Positions 32,945 through 40,530 are shown, counted from the first letter of the stretch. The stretch: 64,000 nucleotides of DNA from G963667675 sp963667675 (GCA_963667675.1 OY763929.1:310001-374000), one strand, 5' to 3'. Notes: generated by a model from the sequence alone, not told the origin. Translations and numbers: made by a program.

Positions 32945-34210
32945 ATGGCGAACATGGAGCACGTCCAGCTAGTAAAACGGGGGCGGGACGCGGTGGCCCG
33001 GTGGCGGGAAGAAAACCCCAACCAGATGCTGGACTTGAACGCGGCCTACCTGAGTTACGCCCGCATGCCCCAGGTGAACCTCAGCGGCGCGGACCTGCGG
33101 GACTCGGACTTGATGGGAGCGATGCTGCCCAGGGCCAACCTAACCGGCTGCTACCTGAACCCCAGCCACCTGTACCACGCGAACCTGACTCAGGCCAACT
33201 TGAGCGGAGCCCTGCTCAACGGGGCCAACCTGAGAGGGGCCAACCTGACCGGCGCAGACCTGAGCAACGCCGATCTGGACAGGGCCGTTCTTTCCGACGC
33301 AAACCTAACGGGAGCCAACCTGGCAGGGGCTAACCTTGCTCGAACCATACTGACGGGCGCCAATTTGACCGACGCCAACTTGGCCGGCGCAGACCTGAGC
33401 CGCGCCGGGATAGCCCAGACGATCCTGGTGAACGCCGACTGCCGGGGGGCCGACTTCTACGCCGCCGTGTTCCACAACCCCGACCTCACCGGGGCTAGGT
33501 TCGCCGGCAGCATGATGGGCTACACGGTCTTCCAAGACTGCGACGTCAGCAGGGTAGAGGGGCTGGACCAAGTGCGCCACGACGCCCCCAGCACGGTGGG
33601 AATCGACACGCTGTACCGCTCCGGCGGCAACGTGGATGAGGGATTCCTGGTGGGAACGGGCGCGCCACAGGCCATGATCGAGTTTCAGAGTTCCCTGCCG
33701 GGCGTGGGAGGCCCCTGGGAAAGCTGCTTTATCTCCTGCGCGGCGACAGACCTTGCCTTCTCCCAAACGCTGCAACAAGAACTGCGCAGCCAGGGAATCC
33801 GTTGCTGGCTGTTTCCGGACAACGCCCGGGGCAACGCCTTGGTAGACCGGCTGAGCACCTCGGACCAGGAGGAAGTGGAACGTTGGGTGAGGGACTACGA
33901 CAAGCTGGTGGTGGTGTGCTCCCAAGCGGCATTGGACAGCGAGGCGGTGCGCAACGACATCACCGGCGCCAAGGAGCGGCAGCAGGGCGAGGACAGGTGG
34001 CTGCTGTTCCTGGCAGCGGCGGACGATACGGTCGTGCAGCCCAGGGGTCGGGGCCTGGCACGGGACCTGAGCTTCGAGCACGTGGTGTTCGACCTACGGG
34101 GTTGGGACTCGGGTGCTGAATCTTATGGGGTTGAGGTTGCCCGGTTGGCGGAGGCGCTGAAGTCGTCGCAGCCGACGTCAGCAGGGGCGCCAGAGTTGCC
34201 AGAGTTGTAG
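32945..34210 (+). CDS. Pentapeptide-repeat protein with C-terminal TIR domain
   Basis: Residues 45-190 of this 421-residue protein are pentapeptide repeats (ANLSGALLNGANLRGANLTG), a right-handed beta helix. Residues 215-250 form the linker STVGIDTLYRSGGNV seen in this fusion family, and 258-400 form a TIR domain (CFISCAATDLAFSQTLQQEL, IRCWLFPDN). At the TIR helix that carries the NADase glutamate (family SDWVEAE), this protein reads DSEAVRNDI: Trp becomes Ala334 and the Glu position is Asp338. Activity is therefore doubtful. No adjacent partner is seen; the IS110 element lies 60 bases downstream. Confidence 0.88.
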   Translation: MANMEHVQLVKRGRDAVARWREENPNQMLDLNAAYLSYARMPQVNLSGADLRDSDLMGAMLPRANLTGCYLNPSHLYHANLTQANLSGALLNGANLRGANLTGADLSNADLDRAVLSDANLTGANLAGANLARTILTGANLTDANLAGADLSRAGIAQTILVNADCRGADFYAAVFHNPDLTGARFAGSMMGYTVFQDCDVSRVEGLDQVRHDAPSTVGIDTLYRSGGNVDEGFLVGTGAPQAMIEFQSSLPGVGGPWESCFISCAATDLAFSQTLQQELRSQGIRCWLFPDNARGNALVDRLSTSDQEEVERWVRDYDKLVVVCSQAALDSEAVRNDITGAKERQQGEDRWLLFLAAADDTVVQPRGRGLARDLSFEHVVFDLRGWDSGAESYGVEVARLAEALKSSQPTSAGAPELPEL

Positions 34211-34268
34211 CGGACGGTTGGGGGAGGACACTGTATGACGGCGGCTGTCCGTTCTTCCTTCGAGAGCC

Positions 34269-35234
34269 TCAGCAACTGTTTTGTATGGCAAGGCGGTTGG
34301 GGTTCCAAGGGGTGTTGCGACGAAGAATGGCGTTGAGAATGGTCAAGAGCTTGTGCATGCAGGCTACCAAGGCGACCTTTCTGGGTTTGTTTTGAGCCAG
34401 CAATCGCTGGTAGAAGTCTCGAAGCACCGGATTGCACCGCAGGGCGGCCACCGTGGGCATGTAGAGGGCGGCGCGCACTCGGGCTCTGCCGCCCCAGCAG
34501 AATCGGGCCCCGTGGCTGTGGCCGCTGTCCCGGGCCATGGGGGCCAGGCCCACCAAGGAGGCGATAGCCTTGTGGCTGAGGGCGCCCAGTTCCGGCAGCT
34601 CCGCCAGCAGGGTGATGCTGAGCGTCGGACCCACTCCAGGCACGCTGCGCAGGAGCCGCTCCCGTTCCCGCCAATGGGGAGACTGGTCTATGTGCTGGGT
34701 CAAGTCCCGGTCCAAGTCAGCCAGTTCCTGGTTCAACATATCGATGACTCGCTCAATACGCCCTCGGACGTTGGTCCGGGCGCGGGCCAGGCGCTGCCGT
34801 TCGGCCGTGCGCATCTGGACCAGTTGGCGCCTCCGAGCCACCAATGCCGCCATATCCAAGTCTTCCGGTGCGGCAGGCGGCTGGGGTTTGACGTCACTGA
34901 CCAGGCCGTAGCGGGCAATGACCCCTGCGTCCAGACGGTCTGTCTTGGCCAGGATCCCCTGGGAGCGTGCGAAGTCCCGCACTTGGCGGGGGTTCACCGC
35001 CGCCACCGGCAGCCCTGCCTCGCCCAACAGGGAGACCGCCACCCCTTGGTAGCCTCCGGATGCCTCCAAGACGATGAGGTCCGGATCCAGTACCGCCAGG
35101 CGCTGGACCAACTCCACCAAGCCCTCAGGGTCCTGGTTGACCCGCCACTCCTCCCCTCCGGGGTGTACTGCTATGTCCAGCCAGTCCTTCGACACGTCGA
35201 TACCCACAACCTGCCTTTCCTTGGAACGCTTCAT
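34269..35234 (-). CDS. IS110-family transposase (DEDD recombinase)
   Basis: This 321-residue protein has an N-terminal RuvC-like domain with Asp13 (VVGIDVSKDWLDI), Glu57 (LIVLEASGGYQG), Asp99 and Asp102 (AKTDRLDAGVIARYG), and a C-terminal transposase_20 domain (LRSVPGVGPTLSITLLAELP, SLVGLAPMARDSG) with the family's conserved serine. It is full length. The stop codon TGA takes its T from the core dinucleotide and GA from the host palindrome. It acts with the bridge RNA from the 5' end of the element. Confidence 0.92.
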   Translation of the reverse strand: MKRSKERQVVGIDVSKDWLDIAVHPGGEEWRVNQDPEGLVELVQRLAVLDPDLIVLEASGGYQGVAVSLLGEAGLPVAAVNPRQVRDFARSQGILAKTDRLDAGVIARYGLVSDVKPQPPAAPEDLDMAALVARRRQLVQMRTAERQRLARARTNVRGRIERVIDMLNQELADLDRDLTQHIDQSPHWRERERLLRSVPGVGPTLSITLLAELPELGALSHKAIASLVGLAPMARDSGHSHGARFCWGGRARVRAALYMPTVAALRCNPVLRDFYQRLLAQNKPRKVALVACMHKLLTILNAILRRNTPWNPNRLAIQNSC

Positions 35235-35389
35235 CTACTCCTCCCTCCGGCCCTGCCTTGTGATTCGGGCTCTTTGCGGCCCTGGCAACTGTTCGGGCTC
35301 CATGGGGCGCTCGGCGGGGCGACCACGCTGAGGCACGGTCTTACAACCTGGGACGAATCGGTCTGCCCCGCCATCCCCATTAATATACA
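34273..35389 (-). mobile_element. IS110-family insertion sequence
   Basis: The element is 1117 bases between two AG dinucleotides (34271-34272 and 35390-35391), which read CT on the transposase strand. It has no terminal inverted repeats, as expected of the family. It contains one transposase gene and a 155-base 5' non-coding part that holds a bridge RNA. A two-base core duplication and insertion in a REP palindrome recall IS621 of E. coli, whose core is also CT. Confidence 0.8.
35250..35385 (-). ncRNA. Candidate IS110 bridge RNA
   Basis: On the transposase strand the region folds into a target loop (35372 down to 35313) closed by GGCGGGGC with GCCCCGCC and GACC with GGTC. The loop presents TTCGTCC, matching the left half of the target, and GCCTCAG, complementary to the right half and core. 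Further on, AACAGTTGC (35293-35285) matches the element's own right end, and ACAAG (35261-35257) is complementary to its left end. The order target loop then donor loop is that of IS621 bridge RNA. Limits are approximate; expression is not shown. Confidence 0.7.
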
Positions 35390-35462
35390 AGGACGAACGG
35401 ACAGGCTAGGCTCGGGCTGGGTAGTGAGCTTTGTGCGGAAGAGTATCGGGTTGGGGCGCGAG

Positions 35463-35482
35463 ATTCCCGCCTCCGCGGGAAT
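35463..35482. repeat. Hairpin repeat ATTCCCGC-loop-GCGGGAAT, copy 2
   Basis: It is identical in stem and loop to the copy at 1028-1047, followed by GACGGG. Confidence 0.7.
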
Positions 35483-35530
35483 GACGGGGCGGGCGGGGAG
35501 GACGAGTTGGGGGTAACGTGTTGGGGGCGC

Positions 35531-35562
35531 GTTCGCCCTTCGATTTCCCTCAGGACGAACGG
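35531..35562. repeat. REP-like palindrome, intact copy 4
   Basis: GTTCGCCCT and AGGACGAAC are inverted arms with one mismatch around a TCGATTTCCC-type loop. A degenerate hairpin repeat (35583-35608, ATTACCGCC to GGGATGACGG) follows. Confidence 0.7.
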
Positions 35563-35629
35563 GGGTGGGATCCCAGAGTGCGGGATTACCGCCTGCGCTG
35601 GGATGACGGGTTGGAAGCGGGAATAAGTA

Positions 35630-35656
35630 AGGCCCCGTCCATATAAGACGGGGCCT
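35630..35656 (-). terminator. Rho-independent terminator of the reductive-dehalogenase-like gene
   Basis: AGGCCCCGTC and GACGGGGCCT form a perfect 10-base stem with a 7-base loop. On the minus strand it is followed by TACTTATT. It lies about 60 bases past the stop at 35717. Confidence 0.7.
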
Positions 35657-35716
35657 GTTGTTCCGGTGGAGGGCGTTGATGGCGCCCTTGTGGGAGGTGG
35701 AGGCAGGGGAGGACTG

Positions 35717-36988
35717 CTAGATGTAGTCCTGGTCCTCCATCATCTCCAGGTTGTCCCGGCTTTGGGCCAGGCCGCGGCTGACGGCAGTGCGGAATTCTTC
35801 CATCATGTCGTCGGTGATCTCGCCGCCGGCGACGGCCTTCTTCTTCAGGTTCTCGAAGGCCCACTGCTCGGTGTCGCCCTGGGGCATGTCGAAGAAGTCT
35901 CGGTCGAAGACCGGCAACTCGCCGGGGCCAAAGTAGCCCTTGTCTTCGATGGTGTAGCCTTCCAGGTCGTGGGTGCCCTTGCCCAGCACCTGGCCGGTCT
36001 CGGCATAGTGCTCCATGACGTTCTTCATGCCGTACTTCTGGATAGGGCACACCTTCATGCAGATGCCACAGCCCAGGTAGCGGGCCATGACGGGGCGGCA
36101 GCGCCTGAAGTAAAGCTTGTTCTTTTCCATGCCCCGCCACCATATCTTGTCACGCATGAGGGCGCGGCCGGGGCAGCGGTTGACGCACACCTGGCACACC
36201 TGGCAGAAGGCGTGGATGCCGTAGTCGACGGGCTCGTCATAGCGGACGTTGGCGTCGGTGGTAATCATCATGATGCGGATCCTGCTGCCTTCGTGGGGAG
36301 TGAGCAGGTAGCCGCAAGCGCCCAACTGGCCCAGCCCGGCGGCGACGAACATGGGGATGAAGGGGCCGGAGTTGTCGTTGGCGCTGTGTATCTGGGCGTG
36401 GTAGCCCAGGGAGAGGATGTACTTGTGAAGCTCCAGAGCGGCGGCGCCCTGGGTCCTGTAGGTGCTGGAGTGGACTATCTCGGCGTCGATGCTGGGGATG
36501 GTCTGGGTGGGCTCGAAGTCCTGCTCGTAGGCCAGGCAGACAGCGTGGGGGAGGCCCTCCACCCAGTCCTGCTTGCTCTTGTAGGCGTAGCGAAGGTCGT
36601 AGGCGGCGATGCCGACCTCTACGAAGCCCAGGGCCCGGGCCTTGTCCTTGATCAGGTCGGTCACGTCCTCGCCGGTGGGATCGGCCGTTGGTTCCAGGTC
36701 GCCGGACATGCGGGCGGCCTTGATCAACGGCTGGTTCAGCTTGTCGTGTTCCTTGCGGATCTCCCGCATCTCTACATGCTTGTCTCGCTGGGCGTTGGCC
36801 CAGTCGCGGCCGGCGCGCTCGGTGATGGCCATGGTCTCCAGCGGATACTCCCGGGAGTACCAGTCGACCTCGCGCTCGTTGAGGGGAATGCCGGGGACCG
36901 TTTCCAGTTCTTCGGGTACGGGGATGGTGATATGGTCGTCCCCTAAGTGCCTACCAGGGCGGACCACCTCGTGGCCTATCTTCAGCAT
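35717..36988 (-). CDS. Reductive dehalogenase-like iron-sulfur/corrinoid protein, paralogue A
   Basis: This 423-residue protein resembles the catalytic core of reductive dehalogenases and epoxyqueuosine reductases. The central part GPFIPMFVAAGLGQLGACGY then LLTPHEGSRIRIMMITTDAN matches the corrinoid-binding region. Two ferredoxin-type motifs follow, CQVCQVCVNRCPG and CGICMKVCPIQKYG. No twin-arginine signal and no RdhB anchor gene are present, so it is cytoplasmic, unlike respiratory RdhA. It is a full-length paralogue of the next gene, 129 bases upstream, and ends with a good terminator. Substrate unknown. Confidence 0.85.
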   Translation of the reverse strand: MLKIGHEVVRPGRHLGDDHITIPVPEELETVPGIPLNEREVDWYSREYPLETMAITERAGRDWANAQRDKHVEMREIRKEHDKLNQPLIKAARMSGDLEPTADPTGEDVTDLIKDKARALGFVEVGIAAYDLRYAYKSKQDWVEGLPHAVCLAYEQDFEPTQTIPSIDAEIVHSSTYRTQGAAALELHKYILSLGYHAQIHSANDNSGPFIPMFVAAGLGQLGACGYLLTPHEGSRIRIMMITTDANVRYDEPVDYGIHAFCQVCQVCVNRCPGRALMRDKIWWRGMEKNKLYFRRCRPVMARYLGCGICMKVCPIQKYGMKNVMEHYAETGQVLGKGTHDLEGYTIEDKGYFGPGELPVFDRDFFDMPQGDTEQWAFENLKKKAVAGGEITDDMMEEFRTAVSRGLAQSRDNLEMMEDQDYI

Positions 36989-37117
36989 GCCGTTCCCTCC
37001 CGGAAATGGATAGAAGGGCTAGCGGGCGCTACCCAAGGGTAACCATACTCGCGGCGTATTGGGTTGTCAAGTGAAAATGAGGCAGTGTTGCCTGGAGAAG
37101 CACCGCGGCGTTTAACC

Positions 37118-38389
37118 CTAGCTGACGGCTTGGTCGCCCATTAGCTCGATGTCGGCGTTCTGTCTGCTCATGGCCTCGCCTAACTCTTGCTTGAACTCGG
37201 CCAGCAGGTCGTCGCTGACCGCGCCGCCGGCGGCTGCCGCCTTGCTCTTGAACTGGGTAAAGGCCCACTGGGTGGCGTCGCCGTGGGGGAAATCGAAGAA
37301 GCCCCTGGAGAACACGGGCATCTCGCCGGGGCCGAAATAGCCCTTGCCCTCAAGCTCGTAGCCTTCAAGGTCGTGGGTGCCCTTGCCAAGCACTTGGCCG
37401 GTCTCGGCGTAGTGCTCGAGGACGTTCTTCATGCCGTACTTCTGGATGGGGCAGACCTTCATGCAGACGCCGCAGCCAAAGTAGTGGGCCATGACGGGGC
37501 GGCAGCGCTTGAAGTACAGCTTGTTCTTTTCGTGGCCGCGCCACCAAATCTTGTCGCGCATCAAGGCCCTGCCGGGGCAGCGGTTGACGCAGACCTGGCA
37601 CACCTGGCAGAAGGCGTGGATGCCGTAGTCGATGGGCTGGTCGTAGGTGATGTTGGCGTCGGTGGTAATCATTATCAGGCGTATCCTGCTGCCCTCGTGG
37701 GGAGTGAGCAGGTAGCCGCAAGCGCCAAGCTGACCCAAGCCGGCGGCGACGAACATGGGGATGACCGGCCCGGTGGCGTCGTTGGAGTGGATGACGTGGG
37801 CCCGGTAGCCCAGGGAGCGGATGTAGTTGCCCAGTTCCAGGGCGGCGGCGGCCTGCCAGCGGTATGCGCCGTAGTGGACGGTCTCGGCAGCGACGCTGGG
37901 GATGGTCTGGGTGGGCTCGAACACCTGCTCCCACACCAGGCAAATGGCCGATGGGAGGGAGGTAAAGCCTCGTTTGTGCTTGTATTCGAACCGGGTGTCG
38001 TAGGGGGTAATGCCCACTTCGACGAACTTCAATTGCCGGGCCCGGTCCTTGATCAGGTCGGTTACGTCCTCGCCGGTGGGTTCGGCCATGGGATCCAGAT
38101 CGGCGGAGGCCCGCCCGGCGGAAACCAGGTCGCCGTCCAGTTCGTAGTGCTCGTCCCGGAGCTTGCGCATGCCGGGGTGGGCGTCCTGGATGGAGCTGTA
38201 CCAGTCGCCGGAGGCCCGCTCGGAAGTGGTGTGGCTTTCCAGGGGGTACTCGCGGGCGTACCAGTCCACTTCACGGTCGTTGGTGGGTATGCCGGGGACC
38301 GTTTCCAGTTCTTCGGCAACCGGAATGGTTATGGGCTGGTCGCCGTAGGATTTGCCGGGCCTGACCACCTGGTGGCCTATCTTGAGCAT
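37118..38389 (-). CDS. Reductive dehalogenase-like iron-sulfur/corrinoid protein, paralogue B
   Basis: The protein is exactly 423 residues, as is paralogue A, with the same start (MLKIGHQVVRPGKSYGD), the same GLGQLGACGYLLTPHEGSRI block and the same CQVCQVCVNRCPG and CGVCMKVCPIQKYG cluster motifs. Divergence is spread across the length, mainly in the first 200 residues and the last 40, which suggests duplication followed by change in substrate pocket. It also lacks a TAT signal. Both are probably soluble oxidoreductases of the marine dehalogenase-like group. Confidence 0.85.
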   Translation of the reverse strand: MLKIGHQVVRPGKSYGDQPITIPVAEELETVPGIPTNDREVDWYAREYPLESHTTSERASGDWYSSIQDAHPGMRKLRDEHYELDGDLVSAGRASADLDPMAEPTGEDVTDLIKDRARQLKFVEVGITPYDTRFEYKHKRGFTSLPSAICLVWEQVFEPTQTIPSVAAETVHYGAYRWQAAAALELGNYIRSLGYRAHVIHSNDATGPVIPMFVAAGLGQLGACGYLLTPHEGSRIRLIMITTDANITYDQPIDYGIHAFCQVCQVCVNRCPGRALMRDKIWWRGHEKNKLYFKRCRPVMAHYFGCGVCMKVCPIQKYGMKNVLEHYAETGQVLGKGTHDLEGYELEGKGYFGPGEMPVFSRGFFDFPHGDATQWAFTQFKSKAAAAGGAVSDDLLAEFKQELGEAMSRQNADIELMGDQAVS

Positions 38390-38552
38390 GTGTGTTCTCC
38401 CGAAATGGGGTGGGTGTACTTTGACGTTTGGCTGAGTTTAGACCATAGCCTTGGGCTGCGGCGGTTGTCAACGCGTTGGGCGGGCTGCTAGCGCTCGGTG
38501 CGGCACTCTGGCGTAGAGCGCCGCCGGCGTTAGGGTCTGGACGTTGCTCCTC

Positions 38553-38885
38553 CTACCCGCCTTCAGCCTCTCCCACATCGGAGAAGTTGGTGATGGCTAC
38601 CTCTCCTTCGGGAAACTCGGCAACGATCTTCAGCTTCCCTCCCACGGCCTCGATGTAGGACCGCAGGCTGGACACGTATACATCGGCCCGCTGCTCTAGC
38701 TTGGAGACCGCGGGCTGGTTCACCTTCAGCATCTTCGCCATGTCCCGCTGGGTCAGCGCCCGCGCCCGGCGAAGCTCGTGCAGCGGCATCTCGGCGAGCA
38801 GATCCCTCTTCATGTCGTCGATGCGCTGACGGCGCTCCAGCGTAAAGTCACTAGTTAGCTCACTAAACGGATGTCGTCCACTCAT
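38553..38885 (-). CDS. HigA-type antitoxin (XRE-family HTH)
   Basis: This 110-residue protein has a helix-turn-helix at about residues 35-75 (ALTQRDMAKMLKVNQPAVSK) and a C-terminal beta segment AVGGKLKIVAEFPEGEVAI typical of antitoxins cognate to phage Gp49/HigB-like toxins. Its ATG overlaps the stop of the upstream toxin remnant by four bases (ATGA), so translation was coupled to the toxin. The HTH is intact. It may still repress its promoter or others. Confidence 0.85.
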   Translation of the reverse strand: MSGRHPFSELTSDFTLERRQRIDDMKRDLLAEMPLHELRRARALTQRDMAKMLKVNQPAVSKLEQRADVYVSSLRSYIEAVGGKLKIVAEFPEGEVAITNFSDVGEAEGG

Positions 38886-39019
38886 TCGATCAGCCCCTCC
38901 TTTCTCAGTTCTTCTAGGTGCTCGTCGTAGAGACTGTCGGCCACTGCGTCCTGCTGACTATCTGAAAGTTGCTGCCACCACTGCTTGAACTCGTCTGTGT
39001 ACTCGACCTCCCAAGACAT
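38882..39019 (-). pseudogene. HigB-type toxin gene with an internal in-frame deletion (45 residues left)
   Basis: The frame encodes MSWEVEYTDEFKQWWQQLSD, then SQQDAVADS joined to LYDEHLEELRKEGLIE. The first part is the N-terminus and the last part the C-terminus of Gp49/HigB-like toxins, which are normally about 110-120 residues. The catalytic middle (the RPYRVLF-type strand region) is absent, yet the frame and the overlap with the antitoxin start are preserved. A toxic product is very unlikely. Confidence 0.75.
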
Positions 39020-39025
39020 GGACCC

Positions 39026-39055
39026 ATTATATTCCCGTCATGGAATCATGTGCAA
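39026..39055 (-). promoter_or_regulatory. Promoter of the HigBA remnant, overlapping an operator-like repeat
   Basis: On the minus strand TTGCAC, 18 bases and TATAAT lie six bases before the ATG at 39019, so the transcript would be nearly leaderless. The spacer contains ATGATTCCATGA (39038-39049, reverse strand), which recurs in the opposite orientation at 39123-39134 ahead of rsmI. Confidence 0.6.
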
Positions 39056-39122
39056 GAGTTAATCCTGTGTCTGGGCGGCGGCGCTTGGCTGCGGCGGGGC
39101 CGACCATTGGCCCCAGGGTGTT

Positions 39123-39134
39123 ATGATTCCATGA
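39123..39134 (+). promoter_or_regulatory. Second arm of a 12-base inverted repeat between higBA and rsmI
   Basis: ATGATTCCATGA here and TCATGGAATCAT at 39038-39049 are perfect reverse complements 73 bases apart. It lies just before the rsmI ribosome site. A shared HigA binding site is a reasonable guess. Confidence 0.4.
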
Positions 39135-39160
39135 AGCAGTAACCGGTCAGGAGGAACGGT

Positions 39161-40009
39161 ATAGGCACGCTTTTTGTCGTCGGGACGCCTATTGGGAACC
39201 TGGAGGACGTGACTGCGCGCGCGGTCAGGGTCCTGGGCCGGGTGTCGTTGATTGCCGCGGAGGACACGCGGGTTACGCGGCGGCTGCTGGCGCACCTGGG
39301 CATACGGGCGCGGTTGCTGAGCTACCATCAGCACAACTGGCAGGCGCAGATGTCCACGGTGTTGCATTCGCTGGAAAGCGGCGACGTTGCGCTGGTGTGC
39401 GACGCCGGGATGCCGGGTGTCAGCGACCCGGGCAGCGAGCTGGCGGCGGCGGCGGCAGAGGCGGGATTTCCGGTGGAGGTGGTCCCCGGGCCGTCGGCGC
39501 TCACGGCTGCGCTGGCGGTGTCGGGTTTACCTGCCGACCAGTTCATGTTCCTGGGGTTCTTGCCCCGGCGACGCAAGGAGCGTCGCCTGCGGCTGCAGTC
39601 CGTTGCTGCGTTGGAGGCTACGTTGGTGGTGTTCGAGGCCCCGCACCGGGTCAAGACGGCAATGCAGGACTTGTTGGAAGAACTGGGCGACCGCAGGATT
39701 GCGGTGTGCCGGGAGCTTACGAAGCTGCACGAAGAGGTGTTCCGGGGGACGATTTCAGAAGCCCTGGAGTGGGCTCAGGCTCCGCGCGGGGAGTACGTGC
39801 TGGTGGTCGAGGGTTCGTGGGGGCCGACCCAGCCGGAGGCAACACAGCCGAGGCAGGAGGAAGAGGCCCTGGAGCAACTGGCGCGGCTGCGAGCGAGCGG
39901 GGGCAGGGCCAAGGAGGCGGTGGCGCAGGTGGCCGAGGCGCTGCAACTGCCCAAGAACCGCGTCTACCGGTTGTGGGTCGAGGCGGGCGGGCACCGGCGG
40001 GCTGACTAG
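39161..40009 (+). CDS. rsmI: 16S rRNA (cytidine-1402-2'-O)-methyltransferase, apparent AUA start
   Basis: RsmI methylates the ribose of C1402 in 16S rRNA. Reading from ATA at 39161 gives 282 residues beginning GTLFVVGTPIGNLEDVTARA, the canonical N-terminus with the SAM-fold GTPIGNL motif, then AEDTRVTRRLLAHLG and GMPGVSDPG. A perfect AGGAGG lies at 39149-39154, six bases before ATA. An in-frame TAA at 39140 excludes an upstream start, and no ATG, GTG or TTG precedes GTG at 39209, which would remove the motif. The start thus seems to be AUA, or an ATG mutated or misread at its third base. Confidence 0.88.
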   Translation: MGTLFVVGTPIGNLEDVTARAVRVLGRVSLIAAEDTRVTRRLLAHLGIRARLLSYHQHNWQAQMSTVLHSLESGDVALVCDAGMPGVSDPGSELAAAAAEAGFPVEVVPGPSALTAALAVSGLPADQFMFLGFLPRRRKERRLRLQSVAALEATLVVFEAPHRVKTAMQDLLEELGDRRIAVCRELTKLHEEVFRGTISEALEWAQAPRGEYVLVVEGSWGPTQPEATQPRQEEEALEQLARLRASGGRAKEAVAQVAEALQLPKNRVYRLWVEAGGHRRAD

Positions 40010-40530
40010 CCCTCGGTGATCTCTACGGTCTGTATCTCCAGCCGTTCCGTGGGGCTTGAACGTTCGCCGCTGCGGCCGGTGGCGACGGGCGAGTCGGCCA
40101 GGGCGTCAAGCACGTCCACGCCGTCGCTGAGGGTGCCGAAAATGGTGTAGTTGGGGGGCAGGCCGACGTCGTCGCCGTGGACGATGAAGAACTGGCTGCC
40201 GTTGGTGTTGGGTCCGGCGTTGGCCATGGCCAGTGTTCCCTTCACATACGGCCGCTTCACCGGCTCGTCGGCGAAGCGGTAGCCCGGCCCTCCGGTGCCG
40301 TCGCCGCGGGGGCAGCCGCCCTGAATCATGAAATCCTTTATGACCCGGTGAAACCCGCCGTTGTCGTAGAATCCCTCGCGGGCCAGGAAAACGAAGTTGT
40401 TGACGGTGGCCGGGGCTTCATCGGCGAACAGCTTCAGGGACATATCGCCCTTGGCGGTCTTGATGGTCGCGGTGTAGACCTTGGTGGGGTCGATGGTCAA
40501 TTCCGGCGGGTTGGGATACTGCTGGGGCAT
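40006..40530 (-). CDS. Cyclophilin-type peptidyl-prolyl isomerase
   Basis: This 174-residue cyclophilin has VYTATIKTAKGDMSLKLFAD, FHRVIKDFMIQGGCPRGDGT with the catalytic Arg, GPGYRFADE, and GTLAMANAGPNTNGSQFFIV. There is no signal peptide, so it is cytoplasmic. The ATG at 40530 follows a perfect AGGAGG. Its stop overlaps the rsmI stop region by four bases on opposite strands. Confidence 0.9.
   Translation of the reverse strand: MPQQYPNPPELTIDPTKVYTATIKTAKGDMSLKLFADEAPATVNNFVFLAREGFYDNGGFHRVIKDFMIQGGCPRGDGTGGPGYRFADEPVKRPYVKGTLAMANAGPNTNGSQFFIVHGDDVGLPPNYTIFGTLSDGVDVLDALADSPVATGRSGERSSPTERLEIQTVEITEG

Larger units (their letters stand above)
34245..35404. repeat. REP-like palindrome split by the IS110 element
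   Basis: The left half is 34245-34272, reading CTGTCCGTTCTTCC and TTCGAGAGCCTCAG. The right half is 35391-35404 (GGACGAACGGACAG). Joined with one AG, they rebuild the family sequence CCTCAGGACGAACGG exactly as at 35544-35558 of an intact copy. The insertion is thus at the dyad's right loop edge. Confidence 0.8.

Noticed and set aside
35666..38491. Two 426-434-codon plus-strand frames opposite the dehalogenase-like genes
   Set aside because: The two shadows resemble each other only because the genes beneath are paralogues; no ribosome sites or motifs.
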